A DNA stretch of 64,000 nt from Jannaschia sp. CCS1 (GTDB taxonomy: Bacteria > Pseudomonadota > Alphaproteobacteria > Rhodobacterales > Rhodobacteraceae). Both the position numbers and the translations under genes were made by a program. The notes under the pieces are model-generated. The model was not told where the DNA came from. It was given only the letters and a program-made list of their open reading frames with translations, and made no database searches. Shown in pieces: positions 25,127-34,771 of this stretch; position 1 is the first letter of the stretch; every line of letters begins with the position of its first letter. Location: the NCBI RefSeq assembly GCF_000013565.1, contig NC_007802.1, forward strand, positions 2,790,001 through 2,854,000. Direction: 5' to 3'.

Positions 25127-25894
25127 ATGGCCCGGTCCATTGATCTGAATTCTGACCTGGGCGAAGGCTTCGGCCCCTGGTCCATGGGCGATGACGAGAC
25201 CATGTTGGGGATCGTGACCAGTGCCAACATTGCCTGTGGCGGCCACGCGAGCGATCCGGAAACCATGTATCAAACCCTTGTATCGGCGCACGAAAACGGC
25301 GTGATCGTGGGCGCGCATCCCGGATATAATGATCGCGAAGGATTTGGCCGCCGCGTGATTCCAATGCAACCGGACGCCATCGCGCGGCTCTGCGCGGCCC
25401 AGATCGGCGCGTTGCAGGGGGTGGCCGCGTTGGCGGGCACGCGCGTGGGTTACGTAAAGGCCCACGGCGCTTTAGCCAACTTGTCGGCGCGTGACCGTGA
25501 TGTCGCCGATGCCATCGTGGGCGCGGTTGCCGCGATTGACCCTAGCCTGCCGATCCTCGCAATTTCCGGGACCCAGACCGAACAGGCGGCCCGCGCGGCG
25601 GGACATCCGGTCTTCTCCGAGGTCTTCGCGGATCGTGGCTACCTGTCGTCGGGCCAATTGGTCCCGCGCGGCGAGGACGGCGCGATGATCCACGATGCCG
25701 ATTTCGCCGCCGACAGGTTGCTGGAGCTTTTGGAGACCGGGCACATGCCTGTCATCGACGGCGCGCCTATTCCGCTGGAGGCGCATTCCATTTGCGTGCA
25801 TGGCGATAGCCCCGGCGCGGTCACAATGGCGTCAGCGATCCGCATGAAGCTCGTCTCGCAAGGCATTATGATCAAATCGTTTCTCTCCGCGTGA
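25127..25894 (+). CDS. pxpA: 5-oxoprolinase subunit A (LamB/YcsF)
   Basis: A 255-residue member of the LamB/YcsF family. Motifs: SIDLNSDLGEGFGPW, ITSANIACGGHA-like TSANIACGGHASDP, GAHPGYNDREGFGRR, VKPHGALAN-like YVKAHGALANL, and EVFADRGYLSSGQLVPR. With PxpB and PxpC it hydrolyses ATP to open 5-oxoproline to glutamate. AAGGAGG four bases before the ATG at 25127 sets the start. First gene of pxpABC, overlapping pxpB by four bases. Confidence 0.96.
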   Translation: MARSIDLNSDLGEGFGPWSMGDDETMLGIVTSANIACGGHASDPETMYQTLVSAHENGVIVGAHPGYNDREGFGRRVIPMQPDAIARLCAAQIGALQGVAALAGTRVGYVKAHGALANLSARDRDVADAIVGAVAAIDPSLPILAISGTQTEQAARAAGHPVFSEVFADRGYLSSGQLVPRGEDGAMIHDADFAADRLLELLETGHMPVIDGAPIPLEAHSICVHGDSPGAVTMASAIRMKLVSQGIMIKSFLSA

Positions 25895-26565
25895 CCGCAA
25901 TGTTGTCCTTCAAGCCCGCGGGCGATACAGGCCTGCTTGTGACCGTCGCCGAAACGGCATCAGACGCGGCCAATGACCGGGTGATCGCCCTGGATCACGC
26001 GGTGACAGCGGCGCAGATAGACGGCGTCCTTGAAACCATCCCTGCGCTTGTGAACCTCATGGTGCACTTCGACCCGTTGGTCACGGATCACGCAGCGCTT
26101 GAGGCCGCCACCCGCGCCCTGTTCCCGCTGCCCGAAATGGCCGCGCAGGATACCCGGACCCACGTGATCCCGGTTTGCTACGACGCAGAACTTTGCCCTG
26201 ACCTGTTGGCAACGGCCAAGGCCACCGGGCTGTCGATCGACGCCGTTATCGATGCCCATTCGTCCGCGCGACTGCGCGTGTCCATGTACGGATTTGCACC
26301 CGGTTACGCCTATCTGTCGGGCCTGCCGCCGAACCTCCATGTGCCGCGCAAAACAACGGCCCTGCGCGATGTGCCCAAGGGCTCGGTTCTGATCGCAGGG
26401 GGGCAGAGCATTTTGACGCCACTCACCATGCCCACGGGCTGGAACATCATCGGCCGCTCTCCCGCAGAGGTCATTCAGGACGACAAATTCCTGTTCAACG
26501 TCGGCGACACGGTCACCTTCACACGCGTCGCCCGCCCCGATTTGCCCGAGCGATTGCAGGTATGA
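25891..26565 (+). CDS. pxpB: 5-oxoprolinase subunit B (KipI-like)
   Basis: A 224-residue allophanate-hydrolase-subunit-1/KipI-type protein. Motifs: FKPAGDTGLLV, HVIPVCYDAELCPDL, SMYGFAPGYAYLSGLP, VPRKTTALRDVPKGSV and GWNIIGRSP. Starts with a GTG overlapping the pxpA stop (GTGA); an in-frame ATG three codons later is an alternative. Part of the ATP-dependent oxoprolinase. Confidence 0.96.
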   Translation: MTAMLSFKPAGDTGLLVTVAETASDAANDRVIALDHAVTAAQIDGVLETIPALVNLMVHFDPLVTDHAALEAATRALFPLPEMAAQDTRTHVIPVCYDAELCPDLLATAKATGLSIDAVIDAHSSARLRVSMYGFAPGYAYLSGLPPNLHVPRKTTALRDVPKGSVLIAGGQSILTPLTMPTGWNIIGRSPAEVIQDDKFLFNVGDTVTFTRVARPDLPERLQV

Positions 26566-27554
26566 GCGTGGCCCGGTTCAAGGTGCTGTTCGCTGGTCCG
26601 TTGGTGTCGTTCCAGGATGGCGGCCGCTTCGGCCACATGCGCTTTGGCGTGCCCGCGTCCGGCCCGATGGATCGGTTCGGCTTCGCCGCCGTCCATGCGA
26701 TGTTGAACCAGCCCGAGGCCGCGGCAATTGAGATTTCCCTTGGCGGTTTGGTTCTGGAATGTGTCGACGGCTCCGTGACCTGCGCCGTGGCGGGTGGGGC
26801 TTTCAGCCTCACAACGCAGGCGTCTGGATGGCAGGTCGCGACCGTCCACGCCGGAGATAAACTGACCCTCCGCGCAGGCGATTGGGGCAGTTGGGCCTAC
26901 CTCGCATTCTCTGGGGAAATCTCATGCGATCAATGGCTTGGCTGTTCGGCCACCCACGCGCTCTCGGGCCTTGGCGGTGGTAGCCTGCGCACCGGCGACG
27001 TGTTTGAGGTTCGCGATTGTGCCCCGCGCCCGACCCGCGAAGGGGCCTATGACGCCCCCGACATCGCGCGGCCCGTGGCGGACATTCGCGTGATCATCGG
27101 CCCCCAGGATCAGCATTTCGCCCCCGATGCGCAGGACATTTTGACCGCTGCACCTTACACACTGACCGATGCGTTTGACCGGATGGGCGTGCGGCTCGAC
27201 GGCACTGTGCTTCCTTTGGGCGATGCGCTCTCAATCCCGTCTGAGCCGATCTTGCGCGGGTCTATTCAGGTGGCGGGCGATGGCGTGCCCGTGGTCCTCC
27301 TGGCCGATCACCAAACCACTGGCGGCTATCCCAAGATTGCGACCGTGCTGTCCACCGACACGGACCGCCTGGCGCAACTCCGTGCGGGCGACAGCTTGCG
27401 GTTTCACGCGATTTCCGCCGCGGACGCCGTTCTCGCTGTCCGCCATGATCACGCAGCCCGCATCGAGGCCCTGTCAGATCTCGCCGCACCCCGAGCCTCG
27501 CTCAGCCAAAAGTTGATGCAAACCAATCTGATCAGCGGCGTCACCGGAGATTGA
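26562..27554 (+). CDS. pxpC: 5-oxoprolinase subunit C (biotin-dependent carboxylase-like)
   Basis: A 330-residue allophanate-hydrolase-subunit-2-type protein. Motifs: FAGPLVSFQDGGRFGHMRFG, VPASGPMDRF, EISLGGLVLE, IRVIIGPQDQHF, YTLTDAFDRMGVRLDG, LADHQTTGGYPKIATV. Start overlaps pxpB (ATGA). It completes a three-subunit 5-oxoprolinase that recycles the toxic damage product 5-oxoproline. Confidence 0.96.
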   Translation: MSVARFKVLFAGPLVSFQDGGRFGHMRFGVPASGPMDRFGFAAVHAMLNQPEAAAIEISLGGLVLECVDGSVTCAVAGGAFSLTTQASGWQVATVHAGDKLTLRAGDWGSWAYLAFSGEISCDQWLGCSATHALSGLGGGSLRTGDVFEVRDCAPRPTREGAYDAPDIARPVADIRVIIGPQDQHFAPDAQDILTAAPYTLTDAFDRMGVRLDGTVLPLGDALSIPSEPILRGSIQVAGDGVPVVLLADHQTTGGYPKIATVLSTDTDRLAQLRAGDSLRFHAISAADAVLAVRHDHAARIEALSDLAAPRASLSQKLMQTNLISGVTGD

Positions 27555-27660
27555 GGTCCCCGGCAGGCCTCCGAAAACAGACCCCCGTGTGTCGCCGTCA
27601 GACCAGAATCACGCGCGTCACCCCGCCACTCTCATCCCATCGGACCGAGGGAGAGCGACC

Positions 27661-30069
27661 ATGAAGACCCATGCACAGGCCGTTGTGATCGGCGGCGGTG
27701 TCGTCGGATGCTCCATTCTGTATCACCTCGCGAAGGCCGGCTGGACCGATGTGGTCTTGCTGGAGCGAGATGAGCTGACGTCGGGGTCCACCTGGCACGC
27801 GGCGGCCAATATCCACGGCCTGCATGACAGCACCAATATCTCTCGCCTCCAGCATTACACGATGAACCTTTACAAAGAGTTAGAGGAAGAAACCGGCCAA
27901 TCCTGCGGCGTGTTTCAGCCCGGCTCGCTCTATCTGGCGCAGACCGAGGACCGGGAACATCAGTTGCGCCTGCAAGAGGCAAAGGCACGGCGCTATGGCA
28001 TGAATTTCCACGACATCACGCGGGCGGAGGCCGAACGCCTGCATCCACTGGTCGACTTCGATGGCATCCGCTGCATCATGTTCGAGCCCGACGGCGGCAA
28101 TGTCGACCCTTCGGGCGTCACCAACGCCTATGCGCTTGGGGCCCGGCAACGCGGCGCTGAGATCATTCGGTTTTGCCCCGTTGTCGGCACCGATGCGCAG
28201 CCCGACGGCTCATGGATTGTCCGCACGGAAAAGGGCGACATTCGCACGCCATGGGTCGTGAACGCGGCCGGTCTCTGGGCCCGAGAAGTGGCTGCTATGG
28301 CCGGTGTCGACCTGCCGCTTTTGCCGACAGAACACCAGTATTTCGTCACCGAAACCATTGCGGATATCGCGGCAATGGATCGCCGCCTGCCCTCCGTCGC
28401 CGATCGCGATGGCGAGTATTATTTGCGCCAGGAAGGCCAGGGTTTGTTGGTCGGCGCCTATGAAAAAGACATGCGCTTCTGGGCCGAACATGGCACGCCG
28501 CCAGATTTCGGTCATGAGTTGTTCGCCGATGATCTGGAGCGGATCGAGCCCAACATGATGCGCGCCATCGACCGGGTGCCAGCCGTGGGACTGGCCGGGA
28601 TCAAACGGGTGATCAATGGCCCGATGATCTGGTCGCCGGATTCGAGCGCATTGGTCGGGCCCGTCCCTGAGCGAACGGGTTATTTTTGCTGTTGCGGCAT
28701 CATTCCGGGCTTTTCCCAGAACGGGGGGCTTGGACGTCTCGCCGCCGAATGGATGGTCGAAGGGGAGCCGTCGCTTGACCTGTTCGGCTGGGATCTCGCG
28801 CGCTACGGCCAGTGGGCGAGCAAGAGCTTCATCAAAGCGCGGGTAGCGGATCAATATGCCAATCGGTTCGCGATCCACTTCCCCGGCGAAGAACGCCCAG
28901 CCGGACGTCCGGTGCGCAAGCGGCCAGCTTACGACATGCAAGCCGCAATGGGCGCGAAATTTGGCATGAACTACGGCTGGGAACATCCTGCTTTCTTTGA
29001 TAAATCGGTGAATGATAGTGCAGGCTACGCACGCCAACCCTGGTGGGATGTTGTGGGCCGGGAAGCTCGCATGTTGCGCGAGTGCGCGGGCCTGATCGAC
29101 ATCTCAAACTTCGCCAAATACCGGGTCGCGGGGCCCGGGGCGGAGGGTTGGCTCAATGCGCTGTTTGCCAACCGAATGCCCAATTTAGTCGGCCGATCCT
29201 GCCTGACGCCCTTGATCGGCAAACGCGGCGGCGTCGTGGGCGATTTTACGGTCACGAAGCTGGCAGACGATGAGTTCTGGATCTTGGGCGGTGGCGCGGC
29301 TGAGCGCTATCATCAGCGCTTCTTCCGCCAAATTCCCTTGCCCGATGACACGACGCTCCACAGCCTGACAGACGCCACCTGCGGCTTCAACATAGCTGGT
29401 CCTGAATCACGCAACATCCTAAATCAATTGACAGATTCAGACCTCTCCAACTCCGCTTTTCCATTCTTTCGGTCTGCGCGGATCCGCGTGGCGGAGGTCG
29501 ATTGTGTGGCCATTCGCGTGTCTTTCACGGGTGATCTGGGGTGGGAGCTGCACTGCGCGGAGACTGATCAAATCTCGCTCTACACCGCTCTGCTGGAGGC
29601 TGGCGCAGGTTTCGGCGCCGGTCCTGTCGGAAGCCGCGCCCTGATGTCATTGCGGCTTGAGAAGGGCTACGGGTCATGGGGCCGCGATTATTCGCCAGAA
29701 TACTGGCCACAGGAATCGGGGCTTGCCGGGTTGATCAAGCGAGACAAGGACTTCCTGAACAAAGACAGTTGGTTGGAGATCGAAGCTCAACCGGCGCGTG
29801 AGGAGATGGTTCTGCTATCCATCGACGCGGACACAGCCGATGCCTCCGGAACAGAGCCGGTCTTCCTGCCCGATGGCACGCCCATTGGACAGGTTTCATC
29901 CGGCGGCTACGGCTATACAGTCGAGAAATCTCTTGCCTTGGCCTACATCAAAGCTGGCTCCGTCCAGCCAGGCGACACGCTTCACGTCGCCATTCTTGGC
30001 CGTCCACACACCGCCCGCATCTTGCCCGAGCCGCCCTTTGACCCCCAGGGCCTGCGTCTTCGACAGTAA
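27661..30069 (+). CDS. Dimethylglycine/sarcosine dehydrogenase-like FAD enzyme
   Basis: An 802-residue two-part enzyme. The N-terminal FAD oxidoreductase domain (residues 1-370) has the dinucleotide motif VVIGGGVVGCSILYHLAKAG and the GSTWHAAANIHG segment that flanks the covalent-FAD region in this family. The C-terminal part (about 430-795) is a GcvT-like folate-binding aminomethyl transferase domain, with FTGDLGWELH and LEKGYGSWGRDYSPEYWPQE. Family members demethylate dimethylglycine or sarcosine and give the C1 unit to tetrahydrofolate. Substrate cannot be fixed by eye. GGGAGAG before the ATG at 27661 supports that start over an upstream one at 27589. Confidence 0.9.
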   Translation: MKTHAQAVVIGGGVVGCSILYHLAKAGWTDVVLLERDELTSGSTWHAAANIHGLHDSTNISRLQHYTMNLYKELEEETGQSCGVFQPGSLYLAQTEDREHQLRLQEAKARRYGMNFHDITRAEAERLHPLVDFDGIRCIMFEPDGGNVDPSGVTNAYALGARQRGAEIIRFCPVVGTDAQPDGSWIVRTEKGDIRTPWVVNAAGLWAREVAAMAGVDLPLLPTEHQYFVTETIADIAAMDRRLPSVADRDGEYYLRQEGQGLLVGAYEKDMRFWAEHGTPPDFGHELFADDLERIEPNMMRAIDRVPAVGLAGIKRVINGPMIWSPDSSALVGPVPERTGYFCCCGIIPGFSQNGGLGRLAAEWMVEGEPSLDLFGWDLARYGQWASKSFIKARVADQYANRFAIHFPGEERPAGRPVRKRPAYDMQAAMGAKFGMNYGWEHPAFFDKSVNDSAGYARQPWWDVVGREARMLRECAGLIDISNFAKYRVAGPGAEGWLNALFANRMPNLVGRSCLTPLIGKRGGVVGDFTVTKLADDEFWILGGGAAERYHQRFFRQIPLPDDTTLHSLTDATCGFNIAGPESRNILNQLTDSDLSNSAFPFFRSARIRVAEVDCVAIRVSFTGDLGWELHCAETDQISLYTALLEAGAGFGAGPVGSRALMSLRLEKGYGSWGRDYSPEYWPQESGLAGLIKRDKDFLNKDSWLEIEAQPAREEMVLLSIDADTADASGTEPVFLPDGTPIGQVSSGGYGYTVEKSLALAYIKAGSVQPGDTLHVAILGRPHTARILPEPPFDPQGLRLRQ

Positions 30070-30157
30070 TTTTTGCGGTGTCCGAACGTCGGTCCCTCGT
30101 GACGCGCCGGTCTGTTTCCCGCTATAGTCGTCGAAAATTGAGCAGCGGGACGTAACC

Positions 30158-31153
30158 ATGGCGCGCAAAGCGACCTCCTTCAATGTCGTGATCGTGGGGC
30201 AGAACGGTCGCCTGCAATATGAAGCGGCCCTGTTTTTAGCCTCTTTCCGGGCGGCGAACGCCAACTTCCCCGGCAAACTTTTCGTCGCAGAACCTCAGCC
30301 GGGCCCTCGTTGGTCAAAGGATCCGCGGATGGGTGACCCTGCCGTGCGTGCGTTGATATCGGACCTTGGCGCAGAGATAATTCCGTTTATCAACAAGCAC
30401 TTCGGTGAGACCTACCCCTATGGCAACAAGATCGAAGCCCTCTTGGCTTTGCCGAAAGGCGAGCCCTTCGTTTTCTTCGATACCGACACGCTGATCATGG
30501 GCGATCTGACAAAAGTGCCGTTCGACTTCGCAAAACCCAGTGCGTCGCGTCGGGTGCAGGGGACATGGCCGAATATCGAGCTTTATGGGCCAGGATATAC
30601 GGCGATCTGGAAATCGCTTTACGACATGTTCGATCTGGATTTTGAAGGCTCTCTCGACTGCTCGCACCCGGACGAATACTGGCGCCGCTACCTCTACTTC
30701 AACGCAGGTTTCTTCTACCACGCCTGCCCGCACGAATTCGGACAGCGCTTCGCGGAACATGCCACGCGCATTCACGACGACGGCCCCCGTGAACTCGTCT
30801 GTCAGTCATTGGATCCATGGCTTGATCAGGTTGCCTTGCCCCTTGTGATCCACTCTTTTGGCGGTGGCCGCGATGCGTTGGAGCCTGGCTGGATCGACGG
30901 CAAAACATCATGTCATTACAGGGTCCTACCCCTCTTGTACGCACGCGAAGAACAACACGTCGTCGATACGCTGGAGAAGGTCACCGCCCCCAACAAGATC
31001 AAGAAGGTTCTCAAAGCCTACGAGCCGATGCGCCGCATGATCTTCCAGGGCAAAGGGGCCAAGGCGCGCGCGCTGTTTGATCAGGCGAACTTGCCCCGGC
31101 GCGAGCAACAGATCCGCAATACCCTGAAACGTGAGAAGCTCTGGCTGCGATGA
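30158..31153 (+). CDS. Glycosyltransferase-like protein with DxD motif
   Basis: A 331-residue soluble protein. FNVVIVGQNGRLQYEAALF begins a nucleotide-sugar-like fold, NKIEALLALP follows, and FVFFDTDTLIMGDL holds a DxD motif of the type that binds metal and nucleotide sugar in GT-A glycosyltransferases. RRYLYFNAGFFYHACP resembles the acceptor-side N-A-G-F region of GT8-like enzymes, and a His late in the chain (LPLVIHSFGGG) is also typical. I infer a glycosyltransferase of unknown donor and acceptor. Confidence 0.65.
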   Translation: MARKATSFNVVIVGQNGRLQYEAALFLASFRAANANFPGKLFVAEPQPGPRWSKDPRMGDPAVRALISDLGAEIIPFINKHFGETYPYGNKIEALLALPKGEPFVFFDTDTLIMGDLTKVPFDFAKPSASRRVQGTWPNIELYGPGYTAIWKSLYDMFDLDFEGSLDCSHPDEYWRRYLYFNAGFFYHACPHEFGQRFAEHATRIHDDGPRELVCQSLDPWLDQVALPLVIHSFGGGRDALEPGWIDGKTSCHYRVLPLLYAREEQHVVDTLEKVTAPNKIKKVLKAYEPMRRMIFQGKGAKARALFDQANLPRREQQIRNTLKREKLWLR

Positions 31154-31212
31154 CCCAGGCGCTGACCCGTAGGATGTGGGCTCAGATCTACACCAAGCAC
31201 CAAGGATGTCAT

Positions 31213-31233
31213 CCCGGCCCGTTTCGGGCTGGG
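31213..31233. terminator. Hairpin between convergent genes
   Basis: Nine paired bases (31213-31221 with 31225-31233) close a TTT loop in the 106-bp gap between the glycosyltransferase-like gene and clpX. No T tract on either side; likely a weak shared terminator. Confidence 0.35.
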
Positions 31234-31259
31234 GCAATTCTTAAGGAAAATCAGTAGGA

Positions 31260-32525
31260 TCAGCTGGCCGACGCCGGCTCATCTGCCTTACGCTCGGCGT
31301 AAATCATCAGCGGCTGTGTGTCTGAATTCACCGCCTCTTCGTTGACCACAACCTCTTCAACGCCCTCCGCTCCGGGCATGTCGAACATGGTGTCCAGCAG
31401 GATGTCTTCCATGATCGAGCGCAATCCCCGCGCGCCGGTCTTGCGCAAAATCGCACGCTTGGCGATCGCGCTCATGGCATCGTCGGTAAATGTCAGTTTG
31501 ACGTCTTCAAGCTCAAACAAGCGCTGGTATTGTTTGACCAACGCGTTCTTCGGACCCGTCAGGATCGTGACCAGAGCGTCTTCATCCAGATCTTCCAGCG
31601 TCGCGATGACCGGAAGGCGGCCAACAAATTCAGGGATCAGGCCGAATTTCAGCAAATCCTCAGGCTCCAGATCCTTGAAGTATTCCCCCACGGACTTGGA
31701 ATCTGGGTCACGGACATCGGCCCCGAACCCCATGGCAGAGCCTTTGCCGCGCTGCGCGATGATCTTATCAAGACCCGCAAACGCGCCGCCACAAATGAAC
31801 AGGATATTCGTCGTGTCCACTTGCAGGAATTCCTGCTGCGGATGCTTGCGCCCCCCCTGGGGCGGCACGGAGGCCACGGTGCCCTCCATAATCTTCAGCA
31901 ACGCCTGCTGAACCCCCTCGCCCGAGACATCGCGGGTGATGGACGGATTGTCAGATTTGCGTGTGATTTTATCGACTTCATCGATGTAGACAATGCCGCG
32001 TTGGGCCCGTTCCACATTATACTCGGACGCCTGCAGGAGCTTGAGGATAATGTTTTCCACATCCTCTCCGACATAGCCCGCTTCCGTCAGCGTCGTCGCA
32101 TCAGCCATCGTGAACGGCACATCAAGGATGCGCGCTAAGGTCTGAGCCAGCAGCGTCTTGCCGCACCCGGTGGGACCGATCAGCATGATGTTGGATTTGG
32201 CCAGTTCGATGTCGGATTTATCCGAATGATTCAAGCGTTTATAGTGGTTATGCACAGCCACCGACAACACGCGCTTGGCGTGGGCTTGGCCGATCACGTA
32301 ATCATCCAACACACCGCAGATTTCTTGCGGGGTCGGCACGCCATCATCGCTTTTCAGACCTGCGCTTTTGGTTTCCTCGCGAATGATATCCATGCAGAGT
32401 TCGACGCATTCGTCGCAGATAAACACCGTGGGGCCCGCGATCAGCTTGCGCACCTCATGCTGGCTCTTGCCGCAGAATGAGCAATAGAGCGTATTCTTGG
32501 AATCGTTGCCGGAGTTACTTGCCAT
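31260..32525 (-). CDS. clpX: ATP-dependent Clp protease ATPase ClpX
   Basis: A 421-residue AAA+ unfoldase that delivers substrates to ClpP. The N-terminal zinc-binding domain has [16 protein letters not shown] and [10 protein letters not shown]. Walker A is [15 protein letters not shown], Walker [11 protein letters not shown], the pore loop [11 protein letters not shown], and the ClpP-docking IGF-type loop is MGFGAD. Sensor 2 region: [22 protein letters not shown] precedes the ATG. 184 bp downstream of clpP. Confidence 0.98.
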   Translation of the reverse strand: MASNSGNDSKNTLYCSFCGKSQHEVRKLIAGPTVFICDECVELCMDIIREETKSAGLKSDDGVPTPQEICGVLDDYVIGQAHAKRVLSVAVHNHYKRLNHSDKSDIELAKSNIMLIGPTGCGKTLLAQTLARILDVPFTMADATTLTEAGYVGEDVENIILKLLQASEYNVERAQRGIVYIDEVDKITRKSDNPSITRDVSGEGVQQALLKIMEGTVASVPPQGGRKHPQQEFLQVDTTNILFICGGAFAGLDKIIAQRGKGSAMGFGADVRDPDSKSVGEYFKDLEPEDLLKFGLIPEFVGRLPVIATLEDLDEDALVTILTGPKNALVKQYQRLFELEDVKLTFTDDAMSAIAKRAILRKTGARGLRSIMEDILLDTMFDMPGAEGVEEVVVNEEAVNSDTQPLMIYAERKADEPASAS

Positions 32526-32600
32526 ATTCGTCCACCTTACGCGGGGCCCTCAAGCGGCAGAATTGCCGCGAACCGCCAGTCATTCTACCGGCCTTGCACC

Positions 32601-32629
32601 AGCCTAGAACAGGCCTGCCCCGGTCACAA
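32601..32629 (-). promoter_or_regulatory. Possible clpX promoter
   Basis: Minus-strand TTGTGA (32629-32624), 17-base spacer, TAGGCT (32606-32601) between clpP and clpX, which would allow clpX to be made separately from clpP. A GGGCCA/TGGCCC hairpin lies just after the clpP stop. Read by eye. Confidence 0.4.
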
Positions 32630-32709
32630 TCGCAAATTCCGACGCGGGCCAAGCGCTGACCCCATCGTGCAACAGGGCCAAATCTGGCCCTGCGCCCTGC
32701 TTTCAAATG

Positions 32710-33336
32710 TTATTCCGCGTCGTCTGCGCCGCGGGTTGTCACAATCTCATCAACGTGGCCCCATTCCAGCGCCACTTCGGGGGTCATCCACGTATCCCGG
32801 TCCAGCGCGCGCTGAACCGTCTCGTAGTCTTGCCCAGTATGCTTAACATATAGTTGATAAAGTCGCTCCCGCGTCGCCTCGATCGACCGCGCAGAGATCA
32901 AGATGTCAGATGCGGTGCCCCGCGCACCACCTGATGGCTGGTGAACCAGGAATTCTGCGTTGGGAAGCGCCAAGCGCATGCCCTTCTCACCGCCAACCGC
33001 GATCACAGACCCCATTGAGGCGGCCATGCCGCAGACCAGCGTCGATACTTTCGGTTTGATATATTGCATCGTGTCGTAGATCGACATGCCCGCTGTAACT
33101 TCGCCGCCTGGCGAGTTGATATACATGGAGATTTCCTTCGACGGGTTCTCCGCCTCCAGGTGCAGCAATTGCGCGACAATCAGGTGGCTCATCCCGGAAT
33201 GGACGGGTCCGTTCACGAAAACGATCCGCTCCTTCAGGAGGCGCGAAAAAATGTCATAGGCCCGCTCGCCACGGCTGGTTTGTTCAACCACCATCGGGAC
33301 CAGGTTGTTTTGGAAGTATTCCACGGGATCATGCAT
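32710..33336 (-). CDS. clpP: ATP-dependent Clp protease proteolytic subunit
   Basis: A 208-residue serine peptidase forming the tetradecameric ClpP chamber. Catalytic Ser lies in [13 protein letters not shown], His in [12 protein letters not shown], and Asp in [12 protein letters not shown]. The ATG at 33336 ([11 protein letters not shown]) gives the standard length; the frame remains open to 33585. Together with clpX it forms the ClpXP protease. Divergent from the photolyase-like gene with a 125-bp gap. Confidence 0.98.
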   Translation of the reverse strand: MHDPVEYFQNNLVPMVVEQTSRGERAYDIFSRLLKERIVFVNGPVHSGMSHLIVAQLLHLEAENPSKEISMYINSPGGEVTAGMSIYDTMQYIKPKVSTLVCGMAASMGSVIAVGGEKGMRLALPNAEFLVHQPSGGARGTASDILISARSIEATRERLYQLYVKHTGQDYETVQRALDRDTWMTPEVALEWGHVDEIVTTRGADDAE

Positions 33337-33461
33337 CGTGCCTGCCTCATCAGATGTATCGTTCTGACTGAGACTATGTCTGGCCATGGGGGGCTGCAAG
33401 GGCACCTTCCGTCGAATTCGCGCGGCTTGACCAATCCTTTGGTCACAATAGCTGACGCGAT

Positions 33462-34673
33462 ATGAACGCATCACATCCCCCCACCCGCGCGGCCGGACTG
33501 GAACGGCTCGCCCGCTTTGTACCCGCTGCCGGGCGCGATTATGCCGCCAAACGCAACTACGACTTGCCGGGCCAGGGGCATCCACACGTCTCGCAACTCT
33601 CCCCCTACTTGCGCCACCGGCTGGTCACTGAAGAAGAAGTTCTAGAGGCCGTTCTGGAGCGCTATTCCCTTGCCAACGCTGAGAAATTTGTGGCTGAGGT
33701 CTGCTGGCGAACCTATTGGAAGGGCTGGCTGGAACTGCGACCTTCGGCCTGGGCGGAGTATCGGCGCGACCTTGATCACATCGACCGGACAGGCGTCGCC
33801 AAGGCGGAGGCGGGTCAGACTGACATCGACGCCTTCAACGCATGGACCCGGGAATTGGTCGAGACCGGCTATTTGCACAATCACGCCCGCATGTGGTTCG
33901 CCTCCATCTGGATCTTTACGCTTGGTTTACCCTGGCAGGCGGGCGCGGATTTCTTCATGCGTCATCTGCTGGATGGGGATCCGGCCTCCAACACACTTAG
34001 CTGGCGCTGGGTCGCGGGGCTGCAAACCCATGGAAAGCACTATGTTGCCCGCTCATCGAACATCTCGAAATACACGGATGGGCGTCACAATCCTGAATGG
34101 CGTTTGAACACGCAGGCTGAACCTCTCTCCGGCCCGCCTCATCCCGTGCCACGCGCGGCGCCTGTTTCGGACGAGGTGCAACCGGGTCTGGCGACCGCTA
34201 TTTTGCTGCATGACGACGATCTCGCACCTGATGCCCTGACCGACCATCTATCTGATAACATTGTCGGTTTGGCGGGCCTTCTGTCCGTTCAAAGACGATC
34301 TCCGCAGGGGGTAAGTCCTTTGGTGGCAGGGTTCGCGCTCGGTGCGCTGGACGATGCGGTGGCGCGATGGGGTCAGCGCTTTGGGCAGCCCGGACCAATC
34401 ATGGACGACGGGCGTCATCTGGTCGACTGGGCCAAATCCAACGGTATCGAGCAGATCGTCACGCCCTATGCCCCGACCGGGCCCACCTCAAGCGCGCTGC
34501 GGCGGCTGAGACCCCAGTTGGACGAGCATGGAATAGATCTCGTTCAAATCGTCCGCGCCTGGGATCGGGCCGCCTGGTCCCATGCCACACACGGTTTCTT
34601 CCGGTTCAAAAAGCACATCCCGGACCTCTTATCCCATCTGACACTCGATAGGGATAGGTTGGAAAACATCTAG
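33462..34673 (+). CDS. Photolyase/cryptochrome family protein, apparently circularly permuted
   Basis: A 403-residue protein. Residues about 15-215 form the helical FAD-binding domain: [70 protein letters not shown] (with the Asn matching E. coli N378) and [16 protein letters not shown]. The remaining residues (about 240-390) look like the alpha/beta antenna domain that normally comes first: [46 protein letters not shown] and [12 protein letters not shown], the last like the YKVFTPF segment. No such domain precedes the FAD domain. DNA repair or light sensing is inferred; the order is highly unusual. Confidence 0.85.
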   Translation: MNASHPPTRAAGLERLARFVPAAGRDYAAKRNYDLPGQGHPHVSQLSPYLRHRLVTEEEVLEAVLERYSLANAEKFVAEVCWRTYWKGWLELRPSAWAEYRRDLDHIDRTGVAKAEAGQTDIDAFNAWTRELVETGYLHNHARMWFASIWIFTLGLPWQAGADFFMRHLLDGDPASNTLSWRWVAGLQTHGKHYVARSSNISKYTDGRHNPEWRLNTQAEPLSGPPHPVPRAAPVSDEVQPGLATAILLHDDDLAPDALTDHLSDNIVGLAGLLSVQRRSPQGVSPLVAGFALGALDDAVARWGQRFGQPGPIMDDGRHLVDWAKSNGIEQIVTPYAPTGPTSSALRRLRPQLDEHGIDLVQIVRAWDRAAWSHATHGFFRFKKHIPDLLSHLTLDRDRLENI

Positions 34674-34678
34674 TTTTC

Positions 34679-34764
34679 TGTGGATAAGATAAAAAATTCT
34701 GTAGAGAGGCATTCGATTCATAATATTTCGTTTGCCGGAACGGACGATATCGGGTTGTGGATAA
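34679..34764. promoter_or_regulatory. Two DnaA boxes in AT-rich convergent gap
   Basis: TGTGGATAA occurs at 34679-34687 and 34756-34764, exact complements of the consensus DnaA box TTATCCACA. The 98-bp gap between convergent genes is AT-rich against a GC-rich background. The second box sits in a CGGGTT/AACCCG hairpin (34751-34768). DnaA binding is inferred from the motif only. Confidence 0.5.
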
Positions 34765-34771
34765 CCCGAAC

